Shown here: one piece after another, positions 8,521 to 15,192 of the stretch | Position numbering within the stretch: the stretch's first letter is position 1 | Layout of the letters: each line of letters starts with the position of its first letter | Assembly: GCA_910586475.1 (NCBI GenBank) | Contig: CAJUHM010000053.1 | Span: 1 to 15,192 of the forward strand | Direction: 5' to 3' | DNA from: an uncultured Muribaculaceae bacterium | GTDB taxonomy: Bacteria > Bacteroidota > Bacteroidia > Bacteroidales > Muribaculaceae | Length of the DNA: 15,192 bases | Notes under the pieces: generated by a model | Seen by the model: only the letters and a program-made list of their open reading frames with translations | Databases searched by the model: none | What the model was told of the DNA's origin: nothing | Made by a program: the position numbers and the translations under genes

Positions 8521-10317
8521 TTAGCGGCTCGCGCGCTTGCGCTCGATTTCATCGAGTATGATCTTGCGCAGACGGATATGATGCGGAGTGACCTCGACAT
8601 ATTCGTCCTCCTTGATATATTCGAGAGCCTCTTCCAGACTGAATACGACCGGCGGCACTATGCGCGCCTTGTCGTCGGCTCCCGACGCTCGCATATTGGT
8701 AAGTTTCTTCGATTTAGTCACATTGACCACTATATCGTTGTCCTTCGCATTCTCCCCGACAACCTGGCCGGCATAAACCTCCTCCTGAGGGAAGATAAAG
8801 AAGCGGCCGCGGTCCTGAAGCTTGTCTATCGCATACGCATAGGCGGTCCCCGCCTCGAGTGCGATCAGCGACCCGTTAGTCCGGCGCTCGATATCGCCCT
8901 TCCACGGCTGGAACTCAAGGAAACGGTGAGCCATGATAGCCTCGCCGGCCGACGCCGTCAGCACATTGTTGCGCAATCCGATAATTCCTCGCGACGGTAT
9001 TGTGAACTCCATATGGACACGGTCGTTCTGCACTGTCATCGAGACCAGTTCTCCCTTGCGCCGCGTGACCATATCGATCATCTTCGACGAATATTCCTCC
9101 GGAACATTGATGGTCATCAGCTCAACCGGCTCACACTTGACCCCGTCGATCTCCTTGACGATAACCTGCGGCTGACCGACCTGTAGCTCATAGCCTTCGC
9201 GGCGCATCGTCTCGATCAGAACCGACAGATGCAGCACACCGCGGCCATAGACGATCCACTTGTCATCGTCAGCCCCGCGCTCTACTCTCAGTGCCAGATT
9301 TCTGTCAAGCTCGCGAGTCAGACGGTCGGCGATATGACGTGAGGTCACATACTTTCCGTCCTTGCCGAAAAACGGGCTGTCGTTGATCGTAAACGTCATC
9401 GACATCGTCGGCTCATCGATCGCAATGCGCGGCAATGCCTCAGGCGTATTGAAATCCGCGATTGTGTCTCCGATCTCGAAAGAATCGATGCCGACAAGCG
9501 CGCAGATATCGCCGCTGCCGACACTCTGGACCTTCTTGCGGCCCATTCCCTCAAAGACATGAAGCTCCTTGATGCGCTGTCTGACGATCGTTCCGTCTTT
9601 CTTGCAGAGAGCCACATCCGCACCCTCGCGAAGATCGCCGCGGTGCACTCGCCCGACGGCGATACGGCCGACATAGTTCGAAAAATCGAGCGAGGTGATC
9701 AGCATCTGCGCCGGACCTTCGATTCGCTTCGGTTCCGGAATAAACTCGATGATCGCATCGAGAACGGCTGTGATGTCATCGGCTGGCTTCGCCCAGTCCG
9801 TGCTCATCCAGCCCTGCTTGGCCGAACCGTAGATCGTCGGGAAATCAAGCTGTTCCTCCGTCGCGTCGAGGTTACACATCAAGTCGAACACCATCTCCTG
9901 GACCTCATCCGGACGGCAGTTGGGCTTATCGACCTTGTTGATGACAACAACCGGCTTAAGCCCCATCTCGATAGCCTTCTGCAGCACGAATCGGGTCTGC
10001 GGCATCGGGCCTTCGAACGCGTCGACCAGCAGCAGACAGCCGTCGGCCATATTGAGCACTCGTTCCACCTCGCCGCCGAAATCAGCGTGCCCCGGAGTGT
10101 CTATAATATTGATTTTATAATCTTTATAATTGATTGATACATTTTTCGAAAGAATCGTGATCCCACGTTCTCTCTCAAGATCATTATTGTCAAGGATCAG
10201 TTCGCCGGCGTTCTGGTTTTCGCGGAAAAGGTTGCCGGCCAACAGCATTTTGTCGACCAGCGTTGTCTTCCCGTGGTCCACGTGGGCTATAATAGCTACG
10301 TTTCTTATTTTCTGCAT
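8521..10317 (-). CDS. typA: Translational GTPase TypA/BipA
   Basis: Ribosome-associated GTPase of the EF-G/LepA class, linked to 50S assembly, low temperature and stress adaptation. The 598-aa length is standard. GTPase motifs are AHVDHGKTT (11-19), RERGITI (49-55), DTPGHADFGGEVERV (73-87), NKVDKPNCRPDEV (127-139) and GSAK (164-167). They are followed by the beta-barrel domain II (about 200-295), the EF-G III- and V-like domains (about 300-475) and the TypA-specific C-terminal domain. The family motif TVQNDRVHMEF and the MAHRF segment support TypA over LepA or EF-G. The ATG lies directly before QKIRNVAIIAHVDHGK, as is usual for the family. It heads a probable four-gene leftward operon, with its promoter in the gap shared with the rightward DUF4838 gene. 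Confidence 0.97.
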   Translation of the reverse strand: MQKIRNVAIIAHVDHGKTTLVDKMLLAGNLFRENQNAGELILDNNDLERERGITILSKNVSINYKDYKINIIDTPGHADFGGEVERVLNMADGCLLLVDAFEGPMPQTRFVLQKAIEMGLKPVVVINKVDKPNCRPDEVQEMVFDLMCNLDATEEQLDFPTIYGSAKQGWMSTDWAKPADDITAVLDAIIEFIPEPKRIEGPAQMLITSLDFSNYVGRIAVGRVHRGDLREGADVALCKKDGTIVRQRIKELHVFEGMGRKKVQSVGSGDICALVGIDSFEIGDTIADFNTPEALPRIAIDEPTMSMTFTINDSPFFGKDGKYVTSRHIADRLTRELDRNLALRVERGADDDKWIVYGRGVLHLSVLIETMRREGYELQVGQPQVIVKEIDGVKCEPVELMTINVPEEYSSKMIDMVTRRKGELVSMTVQNDRVHMEFTIPSRGIIGLRNNVLTASAGEAIMAHRFLEFQPWKGDIERRTNGSLIALEAGTAYAYAIDKLQDRGRFFIFPQEEVYAGQVVGENAKDNDIVVNVTKSKKLTNMRASGADDKARIVPPVVFSLEEALEYIKEDEYVEVTPHHIRLRKIILDEIERKRASR

Positions 10318-10338
10318 GAGTCTTTATATTTTCGGATG

Positions 10339-10346
10339 CAAATTTA
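10339..10346 (-). promoter_or_regulatory. typA promoter -7 box
   Basis: Read on the minus strand this is TAAATTTG, an exact TAnnTTTG match 22 nt upstream of the typA ATG. Transcription would start near 10334, leaving a leader of about 17 nt. I found no good -33 TTG at the expected 19-21 nt spacing, so the call rests on one box and its position. Confidence 0.5.
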
Positions 10347-10369
10347 CGCAGAAATCGCGGAAAATCTAT

Positions 10370-10377
10370 TATCTTTG
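10370..10377 (+). promoter_or_regulatory. Promoter -7 box for the DUF4838 gene
   Basis: TATCTTTG matches TAnnTTTG exactly and lies in the short typA/DUF4838 divergent gap. A start near 10382 gives a leader of about 80 nt. No convincing -33 TTG sits at the usual distance. Its -33 region would overlap the typA -7 box, so the two promoters may compete. Confidence 0.55.
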
Positions 10378-10464
10378 CGTAAGAAATATTCCCCTCTTCT
10401 TGCGCCGGGAGTCTTTCATTTCACAATAATTCTCCATCCATAACCCATCACATTGAATCCGGCC

Positions 10465-12651
10465 ATGAGAAAACTTCTTATCGCACTGATCGCCCTATCC
10501 TTCTCCTTCGGAGCCTTTGCATCGGTCAATCCGGTCAGAAAAGGCAAGCCAAACGCACGCATCATCTGTGACACGACTGCCACCCGCTCCGGCGCAATGA
10601 TGCTCCAGGATTTCATCGGACGCATCTCCGGAGTCCGCATCCCGATCCTCTCCGACAACACCAAGCCCGGAAAAAACGACATCGTATTCCGCCGCTCCTC
10701 CGATCCTGCAATCCGTGAAGACGGGTTCCGCCTGTCGACAAGACCCGGCTACCTCCTGATCGAAAGCAACCGTGGCAACGGCGACGTCTACGGTGCCATA
10801 ACCCTCCTCGAAGACTATCTCGGATGCAACTACTGGGGCGAACACGAATTCTCCGTACCGACCCTTTCCGAAATCTCATTCCCCGACATTGAACGGACAG
10901 ACAACCCCGCCTTCCGCTATCGGCAGAGCCAGAACTACGCTCTCGCCACCGACTCCGTCTATCGGCTCTGGCGACGCCTCGAAGAGCCTCGCGACGAATT
11001 TGCCGGAAGCTACTGGGTCCACACCTTCGACCGGCTTCTACCTTCCGCAGTCTACGGAAAGGAACACCCCGAATACTACGCCTTCTTCAACGGACAGCGG
11101 CATCCCGGCAAAGCAAGCCAGTGGTGTCTGACCAACGACGACCTTTTCGAAATCGTCGCCGCACGCATCGACTCCATATTCAAAGCCAACCCCGGTAAAA
11201 CGATGATCTCCGTCAGCCAGAACGACGGCAACCACACAAACTGCACTTGCCCGTCTTGCAAAGCGATCGACGACCATGAAGGCGCCCTCTCTGGAAGCGT
11301 AATCCACTTCCTCAACAAGCTCGCCGACCGATTCCCCGACAAGCAGTTCTCGACTCTCGCATATCTCTACACGATGCACCCCCCGAAACACGTCCGTCCG
11401 CGACCCAACGTCAACATCATGCTCTGCGACATCGACTGCTACCGCGAAGTGCCTCTCCCCGACAACGCCTCCGGACGTGACTTCCTCAATGCGCTCGAAG
11501 GATGGAGTGCCATTTCCGACAACATTTTTGTCTGGGACTACGGCATCAACTTCGACGGAACATCGACGCCGTTCCCCAACTTCCACATCATCCAGCCAAA
11601 CATCCGCACTTTCCGCGACAACAACGTCAAAATGCACTTCTCGCAGATCGCAGGATTCCGCGGCGGTGACATGTCCGAACTGCGCACATTCCTCGTGTCG
11701 AAACTGATGTGGAATCCCGACGCCGACATCGACTCTCTGACCAACACCTTTGTCAACGGCTACTACGGCGCGGCCGGCCCATACATCAGCCAGTATCTCA
11801 AACTGATGGAAGGCGCGCTCCTCGGAAGCCGAATTCCCCTCTGGATCTACGACTCGCCCGTGACCCACAAAAACGGCATGCTGAACCCCATCCTGCGCCG
11901 GACCTACAACCGGCTCTTCGACGAAGCCGAAAACGCCGTCAGTGCCGACTCGGCGCTTCTCGCTCGCGTTCAGCGGTCCAGGCTCTCGCTCCAGTACAGC
12001 GAACTCGAGATCGAACGGACCGAACCCAAAAAAGACGTCGCTCGGCTATCAGCCATGCTCGACACTTTCGAGACTCGTAGCCGCCGCTTCGGTCTCACAA
12101 CCGTCAACGAACGCAACAACTCCCCCATCGACTACTGCACCCTCTACCGCGAACGCTACCTCCCGAAAACCAACCGCAACCTCGCCGCAGACGCTAAAGT
12201 GACCTTCTCCGAACCCGTGCCTGCCCCCTACGACAAAATAGCCCGGACGGCCCTGACCGACGGACTCTTCGGAGGTGCCACATATAAAGACAGCTGGATC
12301 GGATGGGAAGGCATCGACGCTTCGATAACCCTCGACCTCGGCGAAGAGAAATCCGTCAGCTCGATCGAAGCCGACTTCCTCCATCAGCTCGGCGCCTGGA
12401 TCCTTCAGCCGTTATCCGTCACCTACTACATCAGCACCGACGGTCAGAACTTCTCCGGAGGGTGGAAAACAGAACTCCCCGACGACTCCGACCCGAAAGT
12501 CAAATTCGTCAACGTTCGCCATGACCTCCGGACTCCCGAAAAAGCCCGCTTCATTCGCGTCGACATCGAAGGCACGAAACAATGCCCCCACTGGCACTAC
12601 GGCGTCGGAAATCCCTGCTGGTTCTTCCTCGACGAAATAACCATCCTGTAA
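10465..12651 (+). CDS. Secreted DUF4838 protein with C-terminal discoidin-like domain
   Basis: A probable exported, carbohydrate-active or carbohydrate-binding protein of 728 aa; substrate unknown. I chose the ATG at 10465 (MRKLLIALIALSFSFGAFA, a clean signal peptide of about 19-20 residues) over an in-frame TTG four codons upstream. Residues about 30-145 resemble the small alpha/beta domain found before glycosidase barrels (NARIICDTTATRS; DVYGAITLLEDYLGCNYW at 107-124). Residues about 180-440 look like the DUF4838 barrel region, with SVSQNDGNHTNCTCPSC (249-265) containing a CxCxxC cluster (C260, C262, C265), then MLCDIDCYRE (319-328) and FVWDYGINF (355-363). A helical stretch follows. Residues about 570-728 resemble an F5/8 type C (discoidin) sugar-binding module (WIGWEGIDASITLDLG, FIRVDIEG). 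No SusC/SusD pair, sulfatase or regulator is adjacent. The domain assignment is from memory of the families; catalytic residues are not assigned. Confidence 0.85.
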   Translation: MRKLLIALIALSFSFGAFASVNPVRKGKPNARIICDTTATRSGAMMLQDFIGRISGVRIPILSDNTKPGKNDIVFRRSSDPAIREDGFRLSTRPGYLLIESNRGNGDVYGAITLLEDYLGCNYWGEHEFSVPTLSEISFPDIERTDNPAFRYRQSQNYALATDSVYRLWRRLEEPRDEFAGSYWVHTFDRLLPSAVYGKEHPEYYAFFNGQRHPGKASQWCLTNDDLFEIVAARIDSIFKANPGKTMISVSQNDGNHTNCTCPSCKAIDDHEGALSGSVIHFLNKLADRFPDKQFSTLAYLYTMHPPKHVRPRPNVNIMLCDIDCYREVPLPDNASGRDFLNALEGWSAISDNIFVWDYGINFDGTSTPFPNFHIIQPNIRTFRDNNVKMHFSQIAGFRGGDMSELRTFLVSKLMWNPDADIDSLTNTFVNGYYGAAGPYISQYLKLMEGALLGSRIPLWIYDSPVTHKNGMLNPILRRTYNRLFDEAENAVSADSALLARVQRSRLSLQYSELEIERTEPKKDVARLSAMLDTFETRSRRFGLTTVNERNNSPIDYCTLYRERYLPKTNRNLAADAKVTFSEPVPAPYDKIARTALTDGLFGGATYKDSWIGWEGIDASITLDLGEEKSVSSIEADFLHQLGAWILQPLSVTYYISTDGQNFSGGWKTELPDDSDPKVKFVNVRHDLRTPEKARFIRVDIEGTKQCPHWHYGVGNPCWFFLDEITIL

Positions 12652-12717
12652 AGCGTGCTTGAAATCCCGACAGCCCCCTGATCCGCAACGCGGAATCCAT
12701 AACGCAACTTTTTTTCA

Positions 12718-12757
12718 TAGTCAGACGCCCCGCAGGTTGGGGCGTTTGACTATTTTT
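12718..12757 (+). terminator. Intrinsic terminator after the DUF4838 gene
   Basis: TAGTCAGACGCCCC (12718-12731) pairs with GGGGCGTTTGACTA (12739-12752), a 14-bp stem with a single G-T pair and a 7-nt loop. TTTTT follows at 12753-12757. The T-run lies only on the plus-strand exit side, so it acts on rightward transcripts. A weaker 5-bp stem (TCCGC/GCGGA, 12682-12694) and a T7 run (12709-12715) lie just upstream. Confidence 0.88.
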
Positions 12758-12768
12758 CGGTAATTTTG
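12737..12768 (+). promoter_or_regulatory. tsaD promoter overlapping the upstream terminator
   Basis: TAATTTTG at 12761-12768 is an exact TAnnTTTG match. A TTG at 12737-12739 lies 21 nt upstream, at the loop edge of the terminator hairpin, and could be the -33 element. Transcription would start near 12773, leaving a leader of about 19 nt before the tsaD ATG. It probably drives tsaD and cinA together. Confidence 0.6.
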
Positions 12769-12791
12769 CACCAAAATAGATAACCCGACAG

Positions 12792-13817
12792 ATGAAAGAA
12801 AACCCCATTACCATACTGGCGATCGAATCGTCTTGCGACGACACCTCGGCTGCCGTCGTCCGCGACGGAATCCTGCTGAGCAACGTCATCGCATCCCAGA
12901 GCGTCCACGAAGAATACGGCGGCGTTGTCCCCGAACTCGCTTCACGCGCTCATCAGCAAAACATCGTCCCTGTCGTCGACGCTGCTTTTCGGCATGCCGG
13001 AATCCGGAAATCCGACCTCTCGGCTATCGCTTTCACTCGCGGACCCGGACTCCTCGGATCGCTCCTCGTCGGCACTTCGTTCGCCAAAGGGCTGTCCCTC
13101 GGCCTACGCTGCCCGATGGTCGACGTCAACCATCTCCACGCCCACGTGCTTTCCCACTTCATCCGGCGCAACCCCGACGACGAAGTCCCCGACTACCCCT
13201 TCCTGACTCTTCTAATTTCAGGTGGCAACAGCCAGCTTATCCTCGTCCGGAACTACAACGACATGCAGATCCTCGGCGCGACTATCGACGACGCTGCCGG
13301 AGAAGCCTTCGACAAATGCGCCAAAGTAATGGGACTCCCCTACCCGGGCGGACCCCACATCGACCGCCTCGCCGCACAAGGCGACCCGAACCGGTTCCAT
13401 TTCGCGCGGCCCCGGATCCCGGACCTCGACTACAGCTTCTCAGGACTGAAGACTTCCTTCCTCTACACTCTGCGCGACGCCTTGAAAACCGACCCTTCGT
13501 TCGTCGAAAACAACATGGCCGACCTCGCTGCATCTCTGCAGAAAACCATCATCGACATTCTCCTCGACAAGCTCGACAAAGCCGTACGCCGCACTCAGGT
13601 ATCGACCGTTGCCATCGGCGGAGGCGTGTCCGCAAACTCCGGCGTTCGTCAGGCTGTCGCTGACTACTGCGCCGCAAACGGGCTGAAAGCATTCATCCCC
13701 GAACGCGCTTTCACTACCGACAATGCCGCAATGGTCGCAATGGCTGGCTACTTCAAATACCTCGACCGACAGTTCTGCGGCTACGACGAAGTCCCCTACG
13801 CCCGCGTGACCGTCTGA
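12792..13817 (+). CDS. tsaD: tRNA t6A37 threonylcarbamoyltransferase TsaD
   Basis: Transfers the threonylcarbamoyl group from threonylcarbamoyl-AMP to A37 of ANN-decoding tRNAs, acting with TsaB and TsaE after TsaC/Sua5. It is an essential translation-fidelity step in most bacteria. The 341-aa product has normal length for the Kae1/TsaD family. The ASKHA-fold start ILAIESSCDDTSAAVV lies at 8-23. The metal-binding pair H114 and H118 is in NHLHAHVLSH, the nucleotide loop LLISGGNSQLILV is at about 140-152, IDDAAGEAFDK follows, then GGGVSANSG, and D310 in TTDNAAM is the likely third metal ligand. The ATG at 12792 gives the expected N-terminus. cinA starts 14 nt after its stop, so the two are probably cotranscribed. 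No sign of decay. Confidence 0.97.
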   Translation: MKENPITILAIESSCDDTSAAVVRDGILLSNVIASQSVHEEYGGVVPELASRAHQQNIVPVVDAAFRHAGIRKSDLSAIAFTRGPGLLGSLLVGTSFAKGLSLGLRCPMVDVNHLHAHVLSHFIRRNPDDEVPDYPFLTLLISGGNSQLILVRNYNDMQILGATIDDAAGEAFDKCAKVMGLPYPGGPHIDRLAAQGDPNRFHFARPRIPDLDYSFSGLKTSFLYTLRDALKTDPSFVENNMADLAASLQKTIIDILLDKLDKAVRRTQVSTVAIGGGVSANSGVRQAVADYCAANGLKAFIPERAFTTDNAAMVAMAGYFKYLDRQFCGYDEVPYARVTV

Positions 13818-13831
13818 TCCCCACTAAGCTT

Positions 13832-15076
13832 ATGAAAGTCTCTATTATTGCAATCGGCGACGAGCTGCTGATCGGACAGGTCGTCGACACCAACAGCGGT
13901 TTCCTCGCGCGCACAATGCAGCCCGAAGGATGGGAAGTCGCCGACGTCGCCGTCATATCCGACTCGGCCGCTGAAATCCGTCGCGCCGTCAGTGAAGCGC
14001 TTAAGCGTTCCGACGTTGTCCTGACAACTGGTGGTCTCGGACCGACACGCGACGACATCACTAAACAGACCCTCTGCGAAATATTCGGCGGCACTCTCCG
14101 CGAAGACCCTGACGTGACGGCCGACATCATCGATGTTTTCCGCAAACGCGGACTGAAGCTCAACAGCCTTACTGCCGCACAGGCTCTCGTCCCGACAAGC
14201 TGCCGCGTCATCCGAAATCGCGTCGGGACGGCTCCCGTCATGTGGTTCGAGACCTCTGATCCCCGAAAAGTGCTCGTCGCGATGCCGGGAGTTCCATTCG
14301 AAACCGAACATTGCTTCTCACGCGAAGTCTTCCCCCGACTGCTCGAAGCCTTTCCACGTCGCGACGCGATCGACCACCGCACATTCGTCGTCGCCGGAAT
14401 CACCGAATCCGACCTCGCCATCAGACTAGAATCCTTCGAACGCGATCTGCCGCAAGCTCTCCACCTCGCCTACCTCCCCCGCCCAGGAATCATCCGGCTG
14501 CGACTCGACGGCCACGCCGACGATCCCGCATGGCTTTCCCGACAGATGGACATCTTCTCCCGACGCCTCATCGACGAATGCGGAACTATCCTCCTCTGCG
14601 AAGGCGACCTGACGCCCGCTCAGATCCTTCTGCAGCGCCTCTCCGACTCCGGACTGACCTTCGCCACAGCCGAAAGCTGCACCGGTGGAAACATCGCCCG
14701 GACCGTCACTGCGATCCCCGGAGCCTCAGCTGTCGTCTGCGGTGGCATTGTCGCCTACAGCAACGACGTTAAATCCCGCATCCTCGGAGTTGATCCCGCC
14801 ACACTCGAAGCCCACGGAGCTGTAAGCATCCCCGTCGTCGAACAAATGGCTCGCGGAGCCATTGCCGCGACCGGCGCATCTCTTGCCGTCGCCACATCCG
14901 GAATTGCAGGCCCTGGCGGAGGCTCACCGGAAAAACCCGTCGGAACCGTATGCATTGCCGCAGCCTCGGACGACGGACGATGCATCTCTGCCACCCACCA
15001 TTTCCCCGGCAACAGATCGCGCGTAGTCGACCGTGCGACAACGACAGCTCTCCTCGCTGCCCTCTCCCTCCTCTGA
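13832..15076 (+). CDS. cinA: CinA family protein (CinA N-domain plus PncC amidase domain)
   Basis: A two-domain cytoplasmic enzyme of 414 aa, normal for full-length CinA. The N-terminal MoaB/CinA-like domain (about 1-170) carries IAIGDELLIGQVVDTNSG (6-23) and TTGGLGPTRDD (65-75). In studied homologues this part hydrolyses ADP-ribose-type compounds. The C-terminal domain (about 255-414) is the nicotinamide-mononucleotide deamidase PncC type, used in NAD recycling. Its AESCTGG motif has the likely catalytic serine S282. YSNDVK contributes Y309 and K314, and TSGIAGPGGGSPEKPVGTV is the conserved glycine-rich loop. Older annotations call the family competence/damage-inducible, but nothing here suggests a competence operon. 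It lies 14 nt after tsaD, with no Shine-Dalgarno sequence; the ATG at 13832 gives the standard MKVSIIAIGDE start. Confidence 0.96.
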   Translation: MKVSIIAIGDELLIGQVVDTNSGFLARTMQPEGWEVADVAVISDSAAEIRRAVSEALKRSDVVLTTGGLGPTRDDITKQTLCEIFGGTLREDPDVTADIIDVFRKRGLKLNSLTAAQALVPTSCRVIRNRVGTAPVMWFETSDPRKVLVAMPGVPFETEHCFSREVFPRLLEAFPRRDAIDHRTFVVAGITESDLAIRLESFERDLPQALHLAYLPRPGIIRLRLDGHADDPAWLSRQMDIFSRRLIDECGTILLCEGDLTPAQILLQRLSDSGLTFATAESCTGGNIARTVTAIPGASAVVCGGIVAYSNDVKSRILGVDPATLEAHGAVSIPVVEQMARGAIAATGASLAVATSGIAGPGGGSPEKPVGTVCIAAASDDGRCISATHHFPGNRSRVVDRATTTALLAALSLL

Positions 15077-15141
15077 CCTCATGCTCAGAGCTGCTCTGTT
15101 CAAACTTTGAATTTGGGCATCCATTTCTCCATCCGCCGCCC

Positions 15142-15149
15142 TATCTTTG
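15142..15149 (+). promoter_or_regulatory. Promoter -7 box for a gene beyond the right edge
   Basis: TATCTTTG matches TAnnTTTG exactly and lies 66 nt after cinA. TTTG sequences at 15106-15109 and 15112-15115 are upstream, but at 32 and 26 nt they are farther than the usual 19-21 nt from the -7 box. Two ATG codons (15157 and 15165) stay open to the window end, but only 9-12 codons are visible and I do not recognise them. In Bacteroides-type genomes rpmB often follows cinA, so this may be its promoter. Confidence 0.5.
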
Positions 15150-15192
15150 CGGCGATATGTTGCAATGCCGCCCCCTCATACCGCCCCGCACG

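Noticed and set aside
8578..9186. Plus-strand frames opposite typA (also 9559-10137)
   Set aside because: TypA is full length with every GTPase motif; the antisense products show no family features.
10453..10464. TTG start four codons upstream for the DUF4838 gene
   Set aside because: The ATG at 10465 gives a canonical signal peptide beginning MRKLLIALIA; the longer form would put MNPA ahead of it for no visible reason.
11038..11868. 276-codon minus-strand frame inside the DUF4838 gene
   Set aside because: Valine-rich, low-complexity product typical of antisense translation of a GC-rich gene.
12833..13663. 276-codon plus-strand frame overlapping tsaD
   Set aside because: Extremely Arg/Pro-rich product in the +2 frame of tsaD, which is clearly real and conserved.
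1..15192. tRNA, rRNA, CRISPR array, insertion sequence, phage or defence genes
   Set aside because: I saw no regularly spaced direct repeats, cloverleaf-like segments in the gaps, transposase or integrase motifs, or terminal inverted repeats. The gaps are all under 300 nt and are accounted for by promoters and terminators.

Overview
The window looks like an ordinary housekeeping stretch of a Bacteroidota chromosome. It most likely comes from the order Bacteroidales, and a Muribaculaceae-like gut lineage is plausible but unproven. Four things point there: several TAnnTTTG promoter boxes of the Bacteroidota type lie in the gaps between operons; none of the starts I checked has a clear Shine-Dalgarno sequence; the LptF/G permease has a long extra C-terminal part; and there is a secreted DUF4838/discoidin-type protein. 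I can support nine protein-coding genes. All are full length, with no frameshift, insertion sequence, phage gene, CRISPR array, tRNA or rRNA.

Layout. Positions 1-278 are a non-coding leader with a good dnaE promoter. Positions 279-4423 hold dnaE (replicative DNA polymerase III alpha) and trxA (thioredoxin), rightward and only 26 nt apart. They end at a strong hairpin (about 4444-4481) that also serves the leftward genes arriving from the other side. Positions 4507-10317 hold a leftward run transcribed in the order typA, lptF/G-type permease, ribBA, DUF3298 protein, with gaps of 18, 31 and 35 nt and no visible promoter between them, so probably one transcript. Positions 10318-10464 are a divergent promoter region. 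Positions 10465-12651 encode a secreted, probably carbohydrate-active protein, followed by a hairpin terminator. Positions 12792-15076 hold tsaD and cinA, rightward and 14 nt apart. A further TAnnTTTG promoter at 15142-15149 faces out of the right edge. From gene order in related Bacteroidales I suspect it drives rpmB, but that gene is outside the window.

How the genes relate. They serve core functions: replication (dnaE), thiol redox (trxA), ribosome assembly and stress (typA), LPS transport (lptF/G), riboflavin synthesis (ribBA), tRNA t6A modification (tsaD) and NAD-salvage or pyridine-nucleotide repair (cinA). The two secreted proteins (DUF3298 and DUF4838/discoidin) are the least understood. 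I see no convincing new biological system. The points most worth a second look are the intact metal-binding set in the DnaE PHP domain, the extended LptF/G protein, the orphan DUF4838 protein, and the compact promoter/terminator arrangements.
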